Below are positions 8,781 through 18,180 of a stretch of 64,000 nucleotides of DNA, piece after piece. Both the position numbers and the translations under genes were made by a program. This DNA is from Rhizobium sp. ZPR4 (GTDB lineage: Bacteria; Pseudomonadota; Alphaproteobacteria; Rhizobiales; Rhizobiaceae): NCBI RefSeq assembly GCF_040215725.1, contig NZ_CP157972.1:1-64000 (forward strand), read 5' to 3'. Position 1 is the first letter of the stretch. The number at the start of each line of letters is the position of its first letter. The notes below the pieces were generated by a model that worked only from the letters and a program-made list of their open reading frames with translations, had not been told where the DNA came from and searched no databases.

Positions 8781-10328
8781 ATGGAAGCTAAGGTAATCGC
8801 GAACAGCGCATTCATAATATCTAAGATCGACGATCGCCTATATGGCTCATTTCTAGAACATCTCGGAAGAGCAATTTACACGGGTATTTATGAGCCTGAA
8901 CATTCGGAGGCTGATAGCGATGGCATGAGGCTCGATGTAATTAATCTGGTGAAGGGTCTAAACGTGCCGACCATTCGGTATCCTGGTGGTAATTTCGTGT
9001 CGGCCTACAATTGGGAAGACGGTGTCGGTCCGAGAGATCTGCGCCCCGTGAAATTAGATCTAGCCTGGCATACGTCCGAGACGAACGAGATCGGCCTGCA
9101 CGAATTTGCAGATTGGTGTCAATCCGTCGGATCGGAGATGATGCTAGCGGTGAATTTAGGTTCGCGTGGGTTTAGCGAAGCAAGAAATCTCTTGGAGTAC
9201 TCGAACCATCCGAGCGGGACTTATTGGAGCGATTTGAGAATAAAGAACGGCAGGCTGGAGCCATTCAACGTTAAAGTTTGGTACCTCGGAAATGAGTTGG
9301 ATGGGCCATGGCAGATTGGCGGAAAAACCGCTCATGAATACGGTCGTCTTGCGCATGAGACCGCGAAAGCGATGCGCGCCTACGACCGCTCTCTAGAACT
9401 TATTGTCTGCGGTTCGTCAAACCCCCGAATGCCGACTTATCCAGAGTGGGAAGCAACCGTATTAGAGCACACTTACGAAGAGGTCGATTACATCTCTCTT
9501 CATATGTATTTTGGCAACCCGGCTAATGACACGCCTACATATTTAGCCATGAATTATAAGATGGACGATTACATCACAGCGGTCGAGGGCGTCATAAAAT
9601 ATATTCGTGCAAAAAAGCGGCAAGAGAAGATGGTTTATATCTCGTTTGATGAATGGAATGTTTGGTATCATTCGCGGCCACACGACAAGGCGTTTCTAGA
9701 GGGGAGGAATGGCTGGCCGATTGCACCTCCAATATTCGAGGATATTTATAACTTCGAGGATTTATTGCAGGTTGCACTTGTAATTAATACCCTCATTCGG
9801 CGATCCGATATTGTGCGTATTGCATGCCTTGCACAGCTTGTTAATGTGATCGCTCCAATTATGACCCAGCCGAATGGACCTGCTTGGCGGCAAACCATAT
9901 ACTATCCATTCGAGTTCGCGTCCCGGTTCGGTAGAGGAAAGGCGCTCAATCTCAACGCAGACAGCCCCACATACGCGTGTTCTATTAGAGGAAATGTATC
10001 AAGCATTGACATTGCAGCGGTATCCAATGAAGAGACTGAAGAGGTGGCATTTTTTCTGGTTAATCGGTGCGAGCATAATGTAGTGGTCAGCATTGAGCTC
10101 CAGGGGTTTGGGTCAGAAATATCTATCGTCGATCACCAGGTAATATCAAGCCTTGATTTGAAAGCAACGAACACACGCGACTCTCCCAATAATATCTACC
10201 CGAAACGGTGTGACAGCGCACTTATCGAGCTGAACACGGTAAAAATTCAATCCGGCAGTTATTCATATCATATGATACGAGTACGCTATTCGCGCGATGC
10301 GGATACGTTTCAATTCGCGCGGGATTAA
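8781..10328 (+). CDS. GH51 alpha-L-arabinofuranosidase, 515 aa
   Basis: Intracellular glycoside hydrolase that removes terminal alpha-L-arabinofuranosyl residues from arabinan, arabinoxylan or arabino-oligosaccharides. The catalytic (beta/alpha)8 barrel carries the family motifs TIRYPGGNFVSAYNWEDGVG (residues 64-83), YLGNELDGPWQ with the acid/base Glu172, and ISFDEWNVWYH with the nucleophile Glu291. The spacing matches characterised GH51 enzymes (about E175 and E294). A C-terminal beta domain follows from about residue 380. There is no signal peptide, so its substrate must be imported, which fits the peptide-type ABC importer 0.3 kb downstream. A GGAGGAG ribosome-binding site precedes the ATG. 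The gene is more A+T-rich than the importer operon. Confidence 0.9.
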   Translation: MEAKVIANSAFIISKIDDRLYGSFLEHLGRAIYTGIYEPEHSEADSDGMRLDVINLVKGLNVPTIRYPGGNFVSAYNWEDGVGPRDLRPVKLDLAWHTSETNEIGLHEFADWCQSVGSEMMLAVNLGSRGFSEARNLLEYSNHPSGTYWSDLRIKNGRLEPFNVKVWYLGNELDGPWQIGGKTAHEYGRLAHETAKAMRAYDRSLELIVCGSSNPRMPTYPEWEATVLEHTYEEVDYISLHMYFGNPANDTPTYLAMNYKMDDYITAVEGVIKYIRAKKRQEKMVYISFDEWNVWYHSRPHDKAFLEGRNGWPIAPPIFEDIYNFEDLLQVALVINTLIRRSDIVRIACLAQLVNVIAPIMTQPNGPAWRQTIYYPFEFASRFGRGKALNLNADSPTYACSIRGNVSSIDIAAVSNEETEEVAFFLVNRCEHNVVVSIELQGFGSEISIVDHQVISSLDLKATNTRDSPNNIYPKRCDSALIELNTVKIQSGSYSYHMIRVRYSRDADTFQFARD

Positions 10329-10389
10329 GCTTGCCCTTGGGATAATTTGGCTTGATGATGCCGCCGTAGGTCAGATTTTCGTCGTTGGA

Positions 10390-10620
10390 GAGACCCCGCC
10401 GATAGTCGATCATCTCAGACATAGGTCCAGCTCCCGTAGCAGTCTTTCCCTTCGCCAGGATCGGCTAGGTCGTGTCATCACCATGTACTCGCTCGCGGCC
10501 AAAACATGCGCCTCAATCACCGAATGATAGGCTTCAACGCCTCGGCGCATGCTCCGACCTGGTCTGCCAGTGCCGACAAGGTGAGATGACGCCCTCGCGG
10601 GGATAGCACTCGCTTTTGCG
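10390..10620 (-). pseudogene. IS66 tnpC (transposase) fragment
   Basis: On the minus strand the frame reads LSALADQVGACAEALKPI, then, after a stop and a frameshift, fragments matching the IS66 transposase segment that continues toward the AKGKTATG..WTYV motif (here GEGKDCYGSWTYV). Several stops and shifts interrupt it. It is a short dead piece between the GH51 gene and the ABC operon. Confidence 0.65.
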
Positions 10621-10625
10621 GTTGG

Positions 10626-11477
10626 TCAGTTGCTCTTCAGCCCAGATACGGAATGTTTCGACCTTCGCTTTGCTGTGCATGGCTCTCCGCTGAGCACAGC
10701 CTCCTTCAAAGCCTGCGAATAAGGATGTTGCGGATTGTCGAGGACCGCACGTGCGCCACCTTGCTCGACGATTTCGCCCTTTTTCATGATGATGATCCGA
10801 TCGCTGATATAGTAGGCCGTCGCCAGATCATGGGTGATGTAGATGATCGAGAGCCCAAGGTCCCTCTTCAGCTGACCGAAGAGGTTGACGATCGCCATTC
10901 TCAGCGAAGCATCGACCATCGAGACTGGCTCGTCGGCCACCAGCAGCCGCGGTTGCGGAATGAGCGCCCGCGCGATGGCCGTTCGTTGCAACTGACCGCC
11001 CGACAGCTCATGCGGAAAACGCCCGTTAATCTCGGCAAGCGTCAAGCCGATGTGGGCGAGCGCCTCGTCGGCCATGCGCTCGACATCGGCTCGGTTTGGC
11101 CGCGCGCCGGCAGGCGCAAAACTTTTTGCTGTTTCAAAGAGATATCGATCGACCCTCTTCAGCGGGTTGAATGCCTCGAACGGGTTCTGAAGAACCGGCT
11201 GCACTTCGCGCATGAAGGCGCGGCGCTCGGACCGTCCGTGAATGGCGACGGGTTTGCCGCGAAAGGTGAGATCACCCGATGTCGGCGCCGTCTGACCAAG
11301 GATCATCGCCGCAATGGTGGATTTTCCCGAGCCCGACTCGCCGACGATGGAGAGGATTTCCGGCTCCTCTCCCAGGCTCAGACTGACATCGTTCACCGCC
11401 ACGATCTGGCGGCGGCTGAGCATGCCGCCCTGGCGGTAGATCTTGCTGACATGCGAGAGGGAAAGAAGATCGCTCAT
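10626..11477 (-). CDS. Peptide/oligosaccharide ABC importer ATPase 2 (DppF/OppF-like), 283 aa
   Basis: Cytoplasmic ATPase subunit that powers uptake with the partner at 11474-12463. Visible motifs are Walker A (GESGSGKST), Q-loop region (VQPVLQNPFEAFNP), ABC signature (LSGGQLQR), Walker B (LLVADEP) and H-loop (ITHD). The start is set at 11477 because its ATG overlaps the stop of the upstream ATPase gene as ATGA; a longer in-frame extension upstream is the antiparallel product of that gene. It ends in HPYSQALKEAVL and lacks the full oligopeptide C-terminal zinc-binding tail that the partner has, a common arrangement in DppD/DppF-type pairs. Last gene of a five-gene operon. Confidence 0.9.
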   Translation of the reverse strand: MSDLLSLSHVSKIYRQGGMLSRRQIVAVNDVSLSLGEEPEILSIVGESGSGKSTIAAMILGQTAPTSGDLTFRGKPVAIHGRSERRAFMREVQPVLQNPFEAFNPLKRVDRYLFETAKSFAPAGARPNRADVERMADEALAHIGLTLAEINGRFPHELSGGQLQRTAIARALIPQPRLLVADEPVSMVDASLRMAIVNLFGQLKRDLGLSIIYITHDLATAYYISDRIIIMKKGEIVEQGGARAVLDNPQHPYSQALKEAVLSGEPCTAKRRSKHSVSGLKSN

Positions 11478-12463
11478 CGCGCGCCTCCCGTCACCGCGAA
11501 GCAGGCCACGCGCCGATCCGGCTCGACGGTCACCATGGGCGGCGCTTCGCGGCTGCAGATGTCCATGCGCTTCGGACAGCGCGGGTGAAAGCGGCATCCC
11601 TCCGGTGGCATGGCGAGATTGGGTGGTCTGCCCTCAAGCGAAGGACGCGTCGCGGCATCGCCGATCCGCGGCAGGCTCGCGACGAGGTGTTGCGTATAGG
11701 GATGCAGCGGCATCTGAAAAAGCTTGCGGGTCGGCGCCTCTTCCACCAGCCGACCCGCATAAACGATGCCGATGCGATCGGAAACGGCGGCGTGAACGCC
11801 CATGTCATGGGTAACGAACAGGAAGGACGAGCCCATTTCGCGCTGGATTTCGCGGATCATCGACAGCACGTCGCGCTGGACGATGACATCGAGCGCTGTC
11901 GTCGGTTCGTCGGCAATGATGAATTCCGGCGTGAGGATGGTGGCGAGCGCGATCGTCATGCGCTGACGCATGCCGCCGGACAATTCATGCGGATAGGCAT
12001 CGAGCAGGTGGGCATCCAGCTTCAGCCGCTGGAGATGTGTACCAACCCGATCAAAGAACGTGCCGCGATCGGCTTTCATGTGGCGGAAAGCAAAATCCGT
12101 GAACGAGTGCCGGATGCGCCGCACGGGATTGAGCACATTCATCGATCCCTGCATGATGTAGGAGAGATGGCGCCAGCGAAGCGACGCCCGCTGCTCCGGC
12201 GTCATGGCGTAGATATCCTGCGTGCCGCTGTTGAAGTGGAACTTGACAGCGCCGGAGACGACGCGAAGCGGCGGCCGGATGGCGCCCGCGATGGTCTTGA
12301 TCAGCGTCGTCTTGCCGCTGCTTGATTCACCGGCAACCCCGTAAATCTCGCCGCGGCCGATCGACAGGCTGACATCGTCAACCGCCCGCACTTCGCGATC
12401 GACGCCGTAAAGGAAGGCCCGGTAATAGGCCTTGAGGTTGTTGACTTCGACGACAGCCTCCAT
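11474..12463 (-). CDS. Peptide/oligosaccharide ABC importer ATPase 1 (DppD/OppD-like), 329 aa
   Basis: ATPase subunit with Walker A (GESSSGKTT, where most relatives have GESGSGKS), signature LSGGMRQR, Walker B (FIIADEP) and H-loop (FVTHD). The C-terminus has the oligopeptide/dipeptide-transporter domain: HPYTQHLVASLPR, then GCRFHPRCPKRMDICS with the Cys pattern of the Fe-S or metal-binding tail found in DppD/OppD. It is separated by only 2 bases from the permease gene upstream and overlaps the second ATPase gene by 4 bases. Family knowledge allows peptides, nickel or oligosaccharides as substrate; the neighbouring GH51 gene suggests arabinosides. Confidence 0.9.
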   Translation of the reverse strand: MEAVVEVNNLKAYYRAFLYGVDREVRAVDDVSLSIGRGEIYGVAGESSSGKTTLIKTIAGAIRPPLRVVSGAVKFHFNSGTQDIYAMTPEQRASLRWRHLSYIMQGSMNVLNPVRRIRHSFTDFAFRHMKADRGTFFDRVGTHLQRLKLDAHLLDAYPHELSGGMRQRMTIALATILTPEFIIADEPTTALDVIVQRDVLSMIREIQREMGSSFLFVTHDMGVHAAVSDRIGIVYAGRLVEEAPTRKLFQMPLHPYTQHLVASLPRIGDAATRPSLEGRPPNLAMPPEGCRFHPRCPKRMDICSREAPPMVTVEPDRRVACFAVTGGAR

Positions 12464-12465
12464 GC

Positions 12466-13323
12466 CTAGCCTCCCATCCTGTTCAAGCGACTGCGGGGAT
12501 CGTTGTATTCATTCATCGACATTGACAGCAGGAAGAGCGCCATGAACAGCACGACGATGGCGGCCACCGGCGCTGCGACCCACCACCATGTACCGGCGAT
12601 CAGGGCCGAATGCGCGTTCGCCCAATAGATCATCATGCCCATGGTCGGTGTCTCGATATCGGTGAAACCGAGCACCGACAGGGTGATCTCCATGCCGATC
12701 GACCAGATCATGTTATTCATCGTCGTGGCAAAGACGATCGGCAGCACATAGGGCAGATGCTCCTGGACGAGGATCTTGGACATGCTCATGCCGGAATAGA
12801 CGCTCTGCGTGGTAAATGGCCGCGTCTTGAGGCTGATTGCCACCGAGCGGATCAAGCGCGCATCGTAGGACCAGCCGAGCGAGGCCATGACGACGATCAG
12901 TACCGTCCACGTCATTTCGTCCTTCAGCACGAAATAGAACAGGATCAGCAGCGGAAATTGCGGAATGACCATGATGCTGTCATTGATCGCCATCAGCACG
13001 CGATCGACGACCCCGCCGGCATAGCCCGCCACCAGCCCCACAACCAGCGAGATGATGCGCGACAGAATGGCGACGCCGATGCCGAAATAAAGCGTGTTGC
13101 GGAGCGCTGTCGTGAGCTGCCAGAAAACATCCTGACCGCGCGATGTCGTACCCAGCCAGTATTGCCCATCCGGCGGCATATCCGGCGGCAACAGATAGAG
13201 ATCTGAAGGGCCATAGGGCGAAAAGTAGGACAGGATCACCAGCCCGACGATGATTGCGAGCAGCAGGAGACCAAAAAGGAATTCCATATTCTGGCGAGCA
13301 AGGTCGCGAACGATCGTCAGCAT
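12466..13323 (-). CDS. ABC importer permease (DppC/OppC-like), 285 aa
   Basis: Inner-membrane permease with a first hydrophobic segment at residues 15-33, a periplasmic loop containing YWLGTTSRGQDVFWQLTTAL (the conserved 'GTD..GRD' type motif of DppC proteins) and about five further membrane segments. The cytoplasmic EAA loop reads GMSMSKILVQEHLPYVLP (about residues 178-195) and contacts the ATPases. It forms the channel together with the permease at 13327-14331. The gene lies 3 bases after its partner permease and 2 bases before the first ATPase gene, so it is translated as part of the same operon. Confidence 0.9.
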   Translation of the reverse strand: MLTIVRDLARQNMEFLFGLLLLAIIVGLVILSYFSPYGPSDLYLLPPDMPPDGQYWLGTTSRGQDVFWQLTTALRNTLYFGIGVAILSRIISLVVGLVAGYAGGVVDRVLMAINDSIMVIPQFPLLILFYFVLKDEMTWTVLIVVMASLGWSYDARLIRSVAISLKTRPFTTQSVYSGMSMSKILVQEHLPYVLPIVFATTMNNMIWSIGMEITLSVLGFTDIETPTMGMMIYWANAHSALIAGTWWWVAAPVAAIVVLFMALFLLSMSMNEYNDPRSRLNRMGG

Positions 13324-13326
13324 GGC

Positions 13327-14331
13327 CTACTCCACCTTGATGCGCGGGTCGATCAGCGGACCCAATATGTCGATGATGAAGACCGCGGCGGCGACACCGG
13401 CGATCGAGAGCGCGCTGAGCCCCAACACGAGGCTGTAGTCGCCGGCATGCACGGCCGAAATCAGCAGATTGCCGATGCCGGGATAGCCGAAGACGATCTC
13501 CGTAATGACCGTGCCGTTGAAGACGGCGCCGAGCGACATGGCAAGGCCGGTAAACTGCGGCACCATGGCATTACGGGCGATATAGGAGCGCAGGATCTTG
13601 CGCTTCGGCACGCCGCCCAGCTCGGCGAAAACCACATAGTCCTCGGTGATGATATTGGAGACGAGCGCCCGCATCCCGATCAGCCAGCCGCCCGTCCCGA
13701 CAAGGATCAGCGAGAGCGCCGGCAGGATGGAGTGGCGCAGAATATCGAGCACCAATGCAAAGGACAGCTGCAGATTGGTGTTCATCTCATAGCCGCCATT
13801 GATCGGCAGGATCGGCCAGACATAGCCAAAGAGGATGATGAGAACGAAGGCCAGGATATAATAGGGGATCGGCTGCATGGCTATGAAGACGAGGCTGACG
13901 GCCTTCAGCACCATGCTCTTGCGGTAATAGCCCGCGAGCGCGCCGATCATGTTGCCGAGGAGGAATGTGATGATGACGGAAACGGTCATCAGGCCGATCG
14001 TCCAGGGCAGTGCCCTCATGATGATGGCCGAAACGGGCGTGGGAAATGCAGAGAGTGACGGCCCGAGATCGCCGGTCGCAAGCCGCCCCCAGAAATGCAG
14101 ATATTGCTGCCAGATGGAGCCCTCGAGACCATAGAGTTCTCTGAGCGACTGGCGCATCAGCTCGACGGCACGGGGATCGGATGCCCCCATTTGCTGAATG
14201 GCGCCGATGCTTTCCTCGACGGGATCGATCGGCGTCATATGGGTGATGAAGAACGTCGCGGAAATGCCGAGGAAGACAACGAGCAGGAATTGGCCAAATC
14301 GTTTCAATACGAAAACTGGATAGGACGTCAT
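13327..14331 (-). CDS. ABC importer permease (DppB/OppB-like), 334 aa
   Basis: Inner-membrane permease of the DppB type: an N-terminal membrane anchor (RFGQFLLVVFLGISATFFIT), a periplasmic segment and five more hydrophobic segments. The EAA loop is visible as VFAELGGVPKRKILRSYIAR (about residues 233-252). It pairs with the DppC-like protein to form the translocation pore. The gene is separated from the binding-protein gene by 117 bases that contain two strong hairpins, which probably lower its expression relative to the binding protein. Confidence 0.9.
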   Translation of the reverse strand: MTSYPVFVLKRFGQFLLVVFLGISATFFITHMTPIDPVEESIGAIQQMGASDPRAVELMRQSLRELYGLEGSIWQQYLHFWGRLATGDLGPSLSAFPTPVSAIIMRALPWTIGLMTVSVIITFLLGNMIGALAGYYRKSMVLKAVSLVFIAMQPIPYYILAFVLIILFGYVWPILPINGGYEMNTNLQLSFALVLDILRHSILPALSLILVGTGGWLIGMRALVSNIITEDYVVFAELGGVPKRKILRSYIARNAMVPQFTGLAMSLGAVFNGTVITEIVFGYPGIGNLLISAVHAGDYSLVLGLSALSIAGVAAAVFIIDILGPLIDPRIKVE

Positions 14332-14377
14332 GCCGCCGTCTTCCTCGCTGCTTGCGCTTCATCATCAATTCAAAAGA

Positions 14378-14437
14378 TTCGCCGGACGTGCCTAGTGTCC
14401 GGCGAAAGGTGCCCGATGCGGCGATTGCCGCATCGGG
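14378..14437. promoter_or_regulatory. Two intercistronic hairpins between binding protein and permease genes
   Basis: Hairpin 1: TTCGCCGGAC (14378-14387) pairs with GTCCGGCGAA (14397-14406). Hairpin 2: CCCGATGCGGC (14412-14422) pairs with GCCGCATCGGG (14427-14437) around a 4-base loop. Both are perfect. They occupy the only sizeable gap of the operon, just after the binding-protein stop. Paired structures in this place commonly block 3' exonucleases and cause partial termination, giving an excess of binding protein over membrane subunits. Confidence 0.7.
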
Positions 14438-14448
14438 GTCGGGAGAAA

Positions 14449-16350
14449 TCAGGGCTGGGCCGGCTTCAGCTTGACCATCATCAACCGGGAGTTCGCCCAA
14501 TTGGGAACGGGGTCCGTATAGGGGTCGGCAATGGTCGGATAGCCCTTCCAGTAGGTCGTATCCATCGAGGTGAAGACGTTATAGGACATCAGAGGAATGG
14601 TCGGCATTTGCTGCGCTACCAGCTTGAGATAGTCCTTGCCGAGTTCGATGCCCTTCGGATCATCGGCACTGACGCGGCGGATGTTCTCGATGATTTTGTC
14701 GAGATCCGGATTGGACCAGCGCTGCCAATTGCGCGGCGCCTGGTTCTCACCCTTCTTGGCAACGAAATCCGAATGCCAACTGTCCAAGAAGAAGGACAGA
14801 TCGGGATCGCCGCCCCAGGTCTCGACGCTCCATGCAATCGCAACCTGATAGTTGCCGGGCTGCAATGCCGACTGCCAGACGCTGGTGGATGGAGCAGCTT
14901 TGGAATCGATCCCGAAAGCAGCCCATTGTTGGGCGATCAAAGTGCCTGCCCGGGTAAAGACGGAGCGAGTATCGCCTTCGACCGTCAGACGGATCTTGAA
15001 CGGCTGCCCGTCAGGCGTCATCCATTTGCCGCCTGACTTCTTGAAGCCGGCCTTTTCCAGGAGCTCGGCGGCCGCTTGCGGATCGGGTTTCCACCAGCCG
15101 TAGCCGAAGGCGCTGCTGATCGCGGCCGGGTCGGTCGGGATCTGATCCTTGTACTTCGGCTGTTTGCGCAGCAGGTCGGCGATCTGCTGGCCGATCGTCG
15201 GATCATAAGGCTTGATCTTGCGCTTGCCCGTATCGATCTCGAAATTCTTCAGCCAATCCTGCATCGGCGCCTGATAATCCGTCATGGCGATTGCCGTCGG
15301 CGGCACACCAAGCGCGGAAAGCGTGGCGGCCCCGCGGTAGCTTGCCATATCGACGGCCTTGATATCGATAAGCAGTGCCAGCGCCCAACGAACATCCGGA
15401 TTCTGGAACAGCGGATCCTGCGTGTTGAAGATCACTGCAGGCAGCGTCGGATCGGGATGGGCGAAGGGGAAACCAGGGAACCAGCTTTCGACCGTCTTCG
15501 ACTTCTCCTTCAGCGTGAACATGCCTTCCGGCGTGTTGTCGTGAATGATATCGAGATTGTGCTCGAGCTGCGCGATGGTGCGCTTGTCCGGCGGACCGGG
15601 ATCGACATAGCTCACATATTTCGGTGCCGGCTCGCCGAAGCGGGCGAGCGAGGTGCGCTGCCAGTCGTCGCGCTTCTCCCAGGTGTACCATTTGCCCTGC
15701 GGATCGAAGGCCTTCAGCTTATAGGCGCCGAGCGAAACAGGATTGGCGAAATCGTAGCGAACCGGATCGGCAACCTTTTCGAAGACATGCTTCGGCATGA
15801 TCCAGGCGCCATTCCAGCGAACGGTGAAGATCGCATGGAAGCGCGAATTCGGCTTTTTCAGCTTGAAGACGACCGTATAGGGATCCGTCGCTTCGACGCT
15901 GGCAACCTGGACCGAGAAGGCCGCGCTCCAGTTCATGCCCGGATGGTCCATCTGCGTCTTGACGGTGTAGACCACGTCATCGGCGGTGAATTCGACACCG
16001 TCGCTCCAGTAGATGCCCTTGCGCAGTTTCACCGTCATCTGGGTGAAATCGTCATTATATTGCGGCTTATCGGCAGCAAGGGAATTGTCCCAGGCCGAAC
16101 CACCCAGGCCCTTCTCCGGATCGATGTACCAGAGCGTGTCCATGGTCAATTGCTGAATGCCGGTCGAAACGCCGCCGCCGCCATTGACCCAGACGTTGAA
16201 CCAGCCGGGATTCTTGATCGTTCCCTCAGGGTTTTCGACGATCAAGGTCTCCTTGCGAGGCAAGGCGGTGTAATCTTGAGCCTTGGCCGCCGCAATGAGG
16301 CCGAACGTGGCCAGTGCGACACCGAAGGCAAGCTTCTTCCACTGCTGCAT
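14449..16350 (-). CDS. ABC importer substrate-binding protein, family 5, 633 aa
   Basis: Periplasmic solute receptor of the peptide/nickel/oligosaccharide family. Residues 1-24 are a signal peptide ending AAAKA, with mature start at QDYTALPRK. The family signature region reads MTVKLRKGIYWSDGVEFTAD DVVYTVK (about residues 109-135; shown split), followed by a standard three-lobe family-5 body and a C-terminal segment ending YWKGYPTIADPY. At 633 residues it is longer than DppA (about 535) and similar to rhizobial receptors for plant oligosaccharides. It is the first gene of the importer operon. Substrate by context: arabinose-containing oligosaccharides; peptides remain possible. Confidence 0.9.
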   Translation of the reverse strand: MQQWKKLAFGVALATFGLIAAAKAQDYTALPRKETLIVENPEGTIKNPGWFNVWVNGGGGVSTGIQQLTMDTLWYIDPEKGLGGSAWDNSLAADKPQYNDDFTQMTVKLRKGIYWSDGVEFTADDVVYTVKTQMDHPGMNWSAAFSVQVASVEATDPYTVVFKLKKPNSRFHAIFTVRWNGAWIMPKHVFEKVADPVRYDFANPVSLGAYKLKAFDPQGKWYTWEKRDDWQRTSLARFGEPAPKYVSYVDPGPPDKRTIAQLEHNLDIIHDNTPEGMFTLKEKSKTVESWFPGFPFAHPDPTLPAVIFNTQDPLFQNPDVRWALALLIDIKAVDMASYRGAATLSALGVPPTAIAMTDYQAPMQDWLKNFEIDTGKRKIKPYDPTIGQQIADLLRKQPKYKDQIPTDPAAISSAFGYGWWKPDPQAAAELLEKAGFKKSGGKWMTPDGQPFKIRLTVEGDTRSVFTRAGTLIAQQWAAFGIDSKAAPSTSVWQSALQPGNYQVAIAWSVETWGGDPDLSFFLDSWHSDFVAKKGENQAPRNWQRWSNPDLDKIIENIRRVSADDPKGIELGKDYLKLVAQQMPTIPLMSYNVFTSMDTTYWKGYPTIADPYTDPVPNWANSRLMMVKLKPAQP

Positions 16351-16697
16351 GATCTCCTCCCACTTTTATCGACTAGGGGTAACGTAAAAGACGCGGCCAG
16401 CCAGATTCCGGCCCCACTCCAGGACTGCCACGCGAGCTGCCTGAGACAAACCGAGGTCGCCTCCTCGCAACCGTCGATAATGACTTCTTATCTTATTCAA
16501 AGCAGCCTTCAGGAATTTATGAGTGGTTTTAACATAATTACGGGAATACTCACTCACTCGCCGAACATCTAGAGCCAGCATGCTCAAAGCGCTTATCTTT
16601 GATTTTGTGGCGAATTCTGAAAGTCGTCAACCGGGAGCGCAATCAGAAAGATGATAGAATGTGTTAGATAGACCTAAGAGTCGGATTCGAAAAGCGT
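16351..16697. other. Presumed promoter region of the ABC operon
   Basis: About 350 bases with no gene. The importer promoter must lie here, reading leftward, but I cannot mark a reliable -35/-10 pair or an operator. An IS5-type remnant borders it on the right. Confidence 0.35.
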
Positions 16698-16900
16698 TCA
16701 ACGATACCCATACCTTGCTAGCCGTCTGGTGATGAGATGAATGTGGGCGATCATGATCCATGCTTCGGCTGATGCGATGGAGCGTTCGACCACCCATCGA
16801 CGCGGCAGAACCTCGAAGCCTTTCGCCTTGTCTGAGCGCTTGATGATCTCAACCGTCCAGCACTCCAGGCCATCGTGTTCTCCATCGAATCTCGCAAATC
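16698..16900 (-). pseudogene. IS5-family transposase C-terminal remnant
   Basis: The minus strand reads [20 protein letters not shown] then [10 protein letters not shown], the conserved block around the catalytic Glu of IS5 (IS427-type) transposases, followed by [19 protein letters not shown], the usual end. About 25 residues expected between them are missing, and everything N-terminal is gone. It is a dead fragment wedged between the ABC operon and its probable regulator. Confidence 0.7.
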
Positions 16901-16950
16901 CGAAGGAATCATAACCTATTGAAATCACCCACCTCTTTTTGAGGCAGCCT

Positions 16951-17901
16951 CTAAGATTTTGCTTCAATCCGCATCACTATATCGCGACCGTAATTCCCGA
17001 AGCCACGACCGAATACAGTGATGCCGCCAGTGTTGCCTGCATCTTCGGCGATTCCGATTTTCAAACTTATGGAAGAATGTTGGCTAAGGTCCAGATTGTT
17101 GATGGTAATGTCAGAGACGACCATACCGTCGACGAAAGTGCCTCTTTTGGAAATACGCCACGTTTTCCATCTGCCATATTGGGAACCGGCAAGCTTCCAC
17201 CAGGCTGGTGTGAACGCCCCGCGCTTATCATCATAATCCCCGGGCGAGGTCCATGTTCCGACCGCCATACCATTTACCCAAAGTGAAATGTCAGACGGCC
17301 CATCTGCATTAATTCCGGGAAGGTTCGAAGACAATTCCATAGAAAATTCTATTGCAGTGATGGTTTTATTAAGTATTTTTGCATTGTTTGGGAATTTGTA
17401 CTCAACAAATCCACGGCCGAACCACAACAAACCAGCCTGCATACGTTGCGGATCAAGGAAATAATCCGGGATATCTAAGATGCCGATTACGCCCTCAGTT
17501 GAGCAAAGTCCGCACGGGGCGCGAACTTCACAGCTTGTGTAAAGTCCAACAGGCATCACAACTTCAATAATATCGGCACCGCGCTTGAGGTTAGCATCCT
17601 CGAAGCTTATTAAAATCTCATGATATAGCGCCGTGCAGATTTTTTGATAACCTTTCCGCGCTTTAGCTGCCATCGTCTCAACGAGACCAGCTTCTTCCAA
17701 AATTATAATGCTCGTGGCAACCGTAGATTGTGGGAGGTTCAGCTCTCTCGAAATTTCATTCACGTTCAATGGGCCCTTTGAACACAGGAGTTCCAACATA
17801 TCAATCCGGGCACGAACAGACAAAGCGCGCAACGCTGCACTGTTTTCGCCAGCATAAATTGTTAGAGAGCCATTTTTCATCGCATCCGCGCTTTTTCCCA
17901 T
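16951..17901 (-). CDS. ArsR-type regulator with C-terminal beta-rich domain, 316 aa
   Basis: An N-terminal winged helix-turn-helix ([17 protein letters not shown], then [20 protein letters not shown], then EEAGLVE) identifies the ArsR family. A conserved Cys block follows ([18 protein letters not shown]) and then about 180 residues of mostly beta structure with [20 protein letters not shown], a domain found in ArsR regulators linked to carbohydrate genes, probably a ligand sensor. The start is uncertain: ATG codons at 17901 and 17877 and a TTG at 17955 are all in frame and none has a strong ribosome-binding site. Oriented with the ABC operon and close to GH51, it probably represses both until an arabinoside or similar sugar appears. 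Confidence 0.75.
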   Translation of the reverse strand: MGKSADAMKNGSLTIYAGENSAALRALSVRARIDMLELLCSKGPLNVNEISRELNLPQSTVATSIIILEEAGLVETMAAKARKGYQKICTALYHEILISFEDANLKRGADIIEVVMPVGLYTSCEVRAPCGLCSTEGVIGILDIPDYFLDPQRMQAGLLWFGRGFVEYKFPNNAKILNKTITAIEFSMELSSNLPGINADGPSDISLWVNGMAVGTWTSPGDYDDKRGAFTPAWWKLAGSQYGRWKTWRISKRGTFVDGMVVSDITINNLDLSQHSSISLKIGIAEDAGNTGGITVFGRGFGNYGRDIVMRIEAKS

Positions 17902-18180
17902 GGTTTTTGTGTAAAGCAGTATGGTTGCTACCACCGCGCCACTTGGCGTACTCAAAACTGCTGGGGCTCTAGTCGCCGCTGGGTGAAAGTTTCATGGCAG
18001 GTCACCCCCGTCATACGAGTGATTGGTTTGGAACGCCGAACAAATGGAACTTTGCTCGAGTGGTCAAACGGAATAGTAGAATCCTGTTTCCGCCAAAAAT
18101 TTCGCGAAATTTAAATCATCAGATATACGCTTATGCCATTTTCTTATGATCTGCTGATATGTACCCAAGCCGACATTCAT

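Noticed and set aside
15076..16572. 498-codon plus-strand frame
   Set aside because: It is antisense to the receptor gene, which has a signal peptide and clear family motifs. The antisense product is Arg/Asp/His-rich with no domain.
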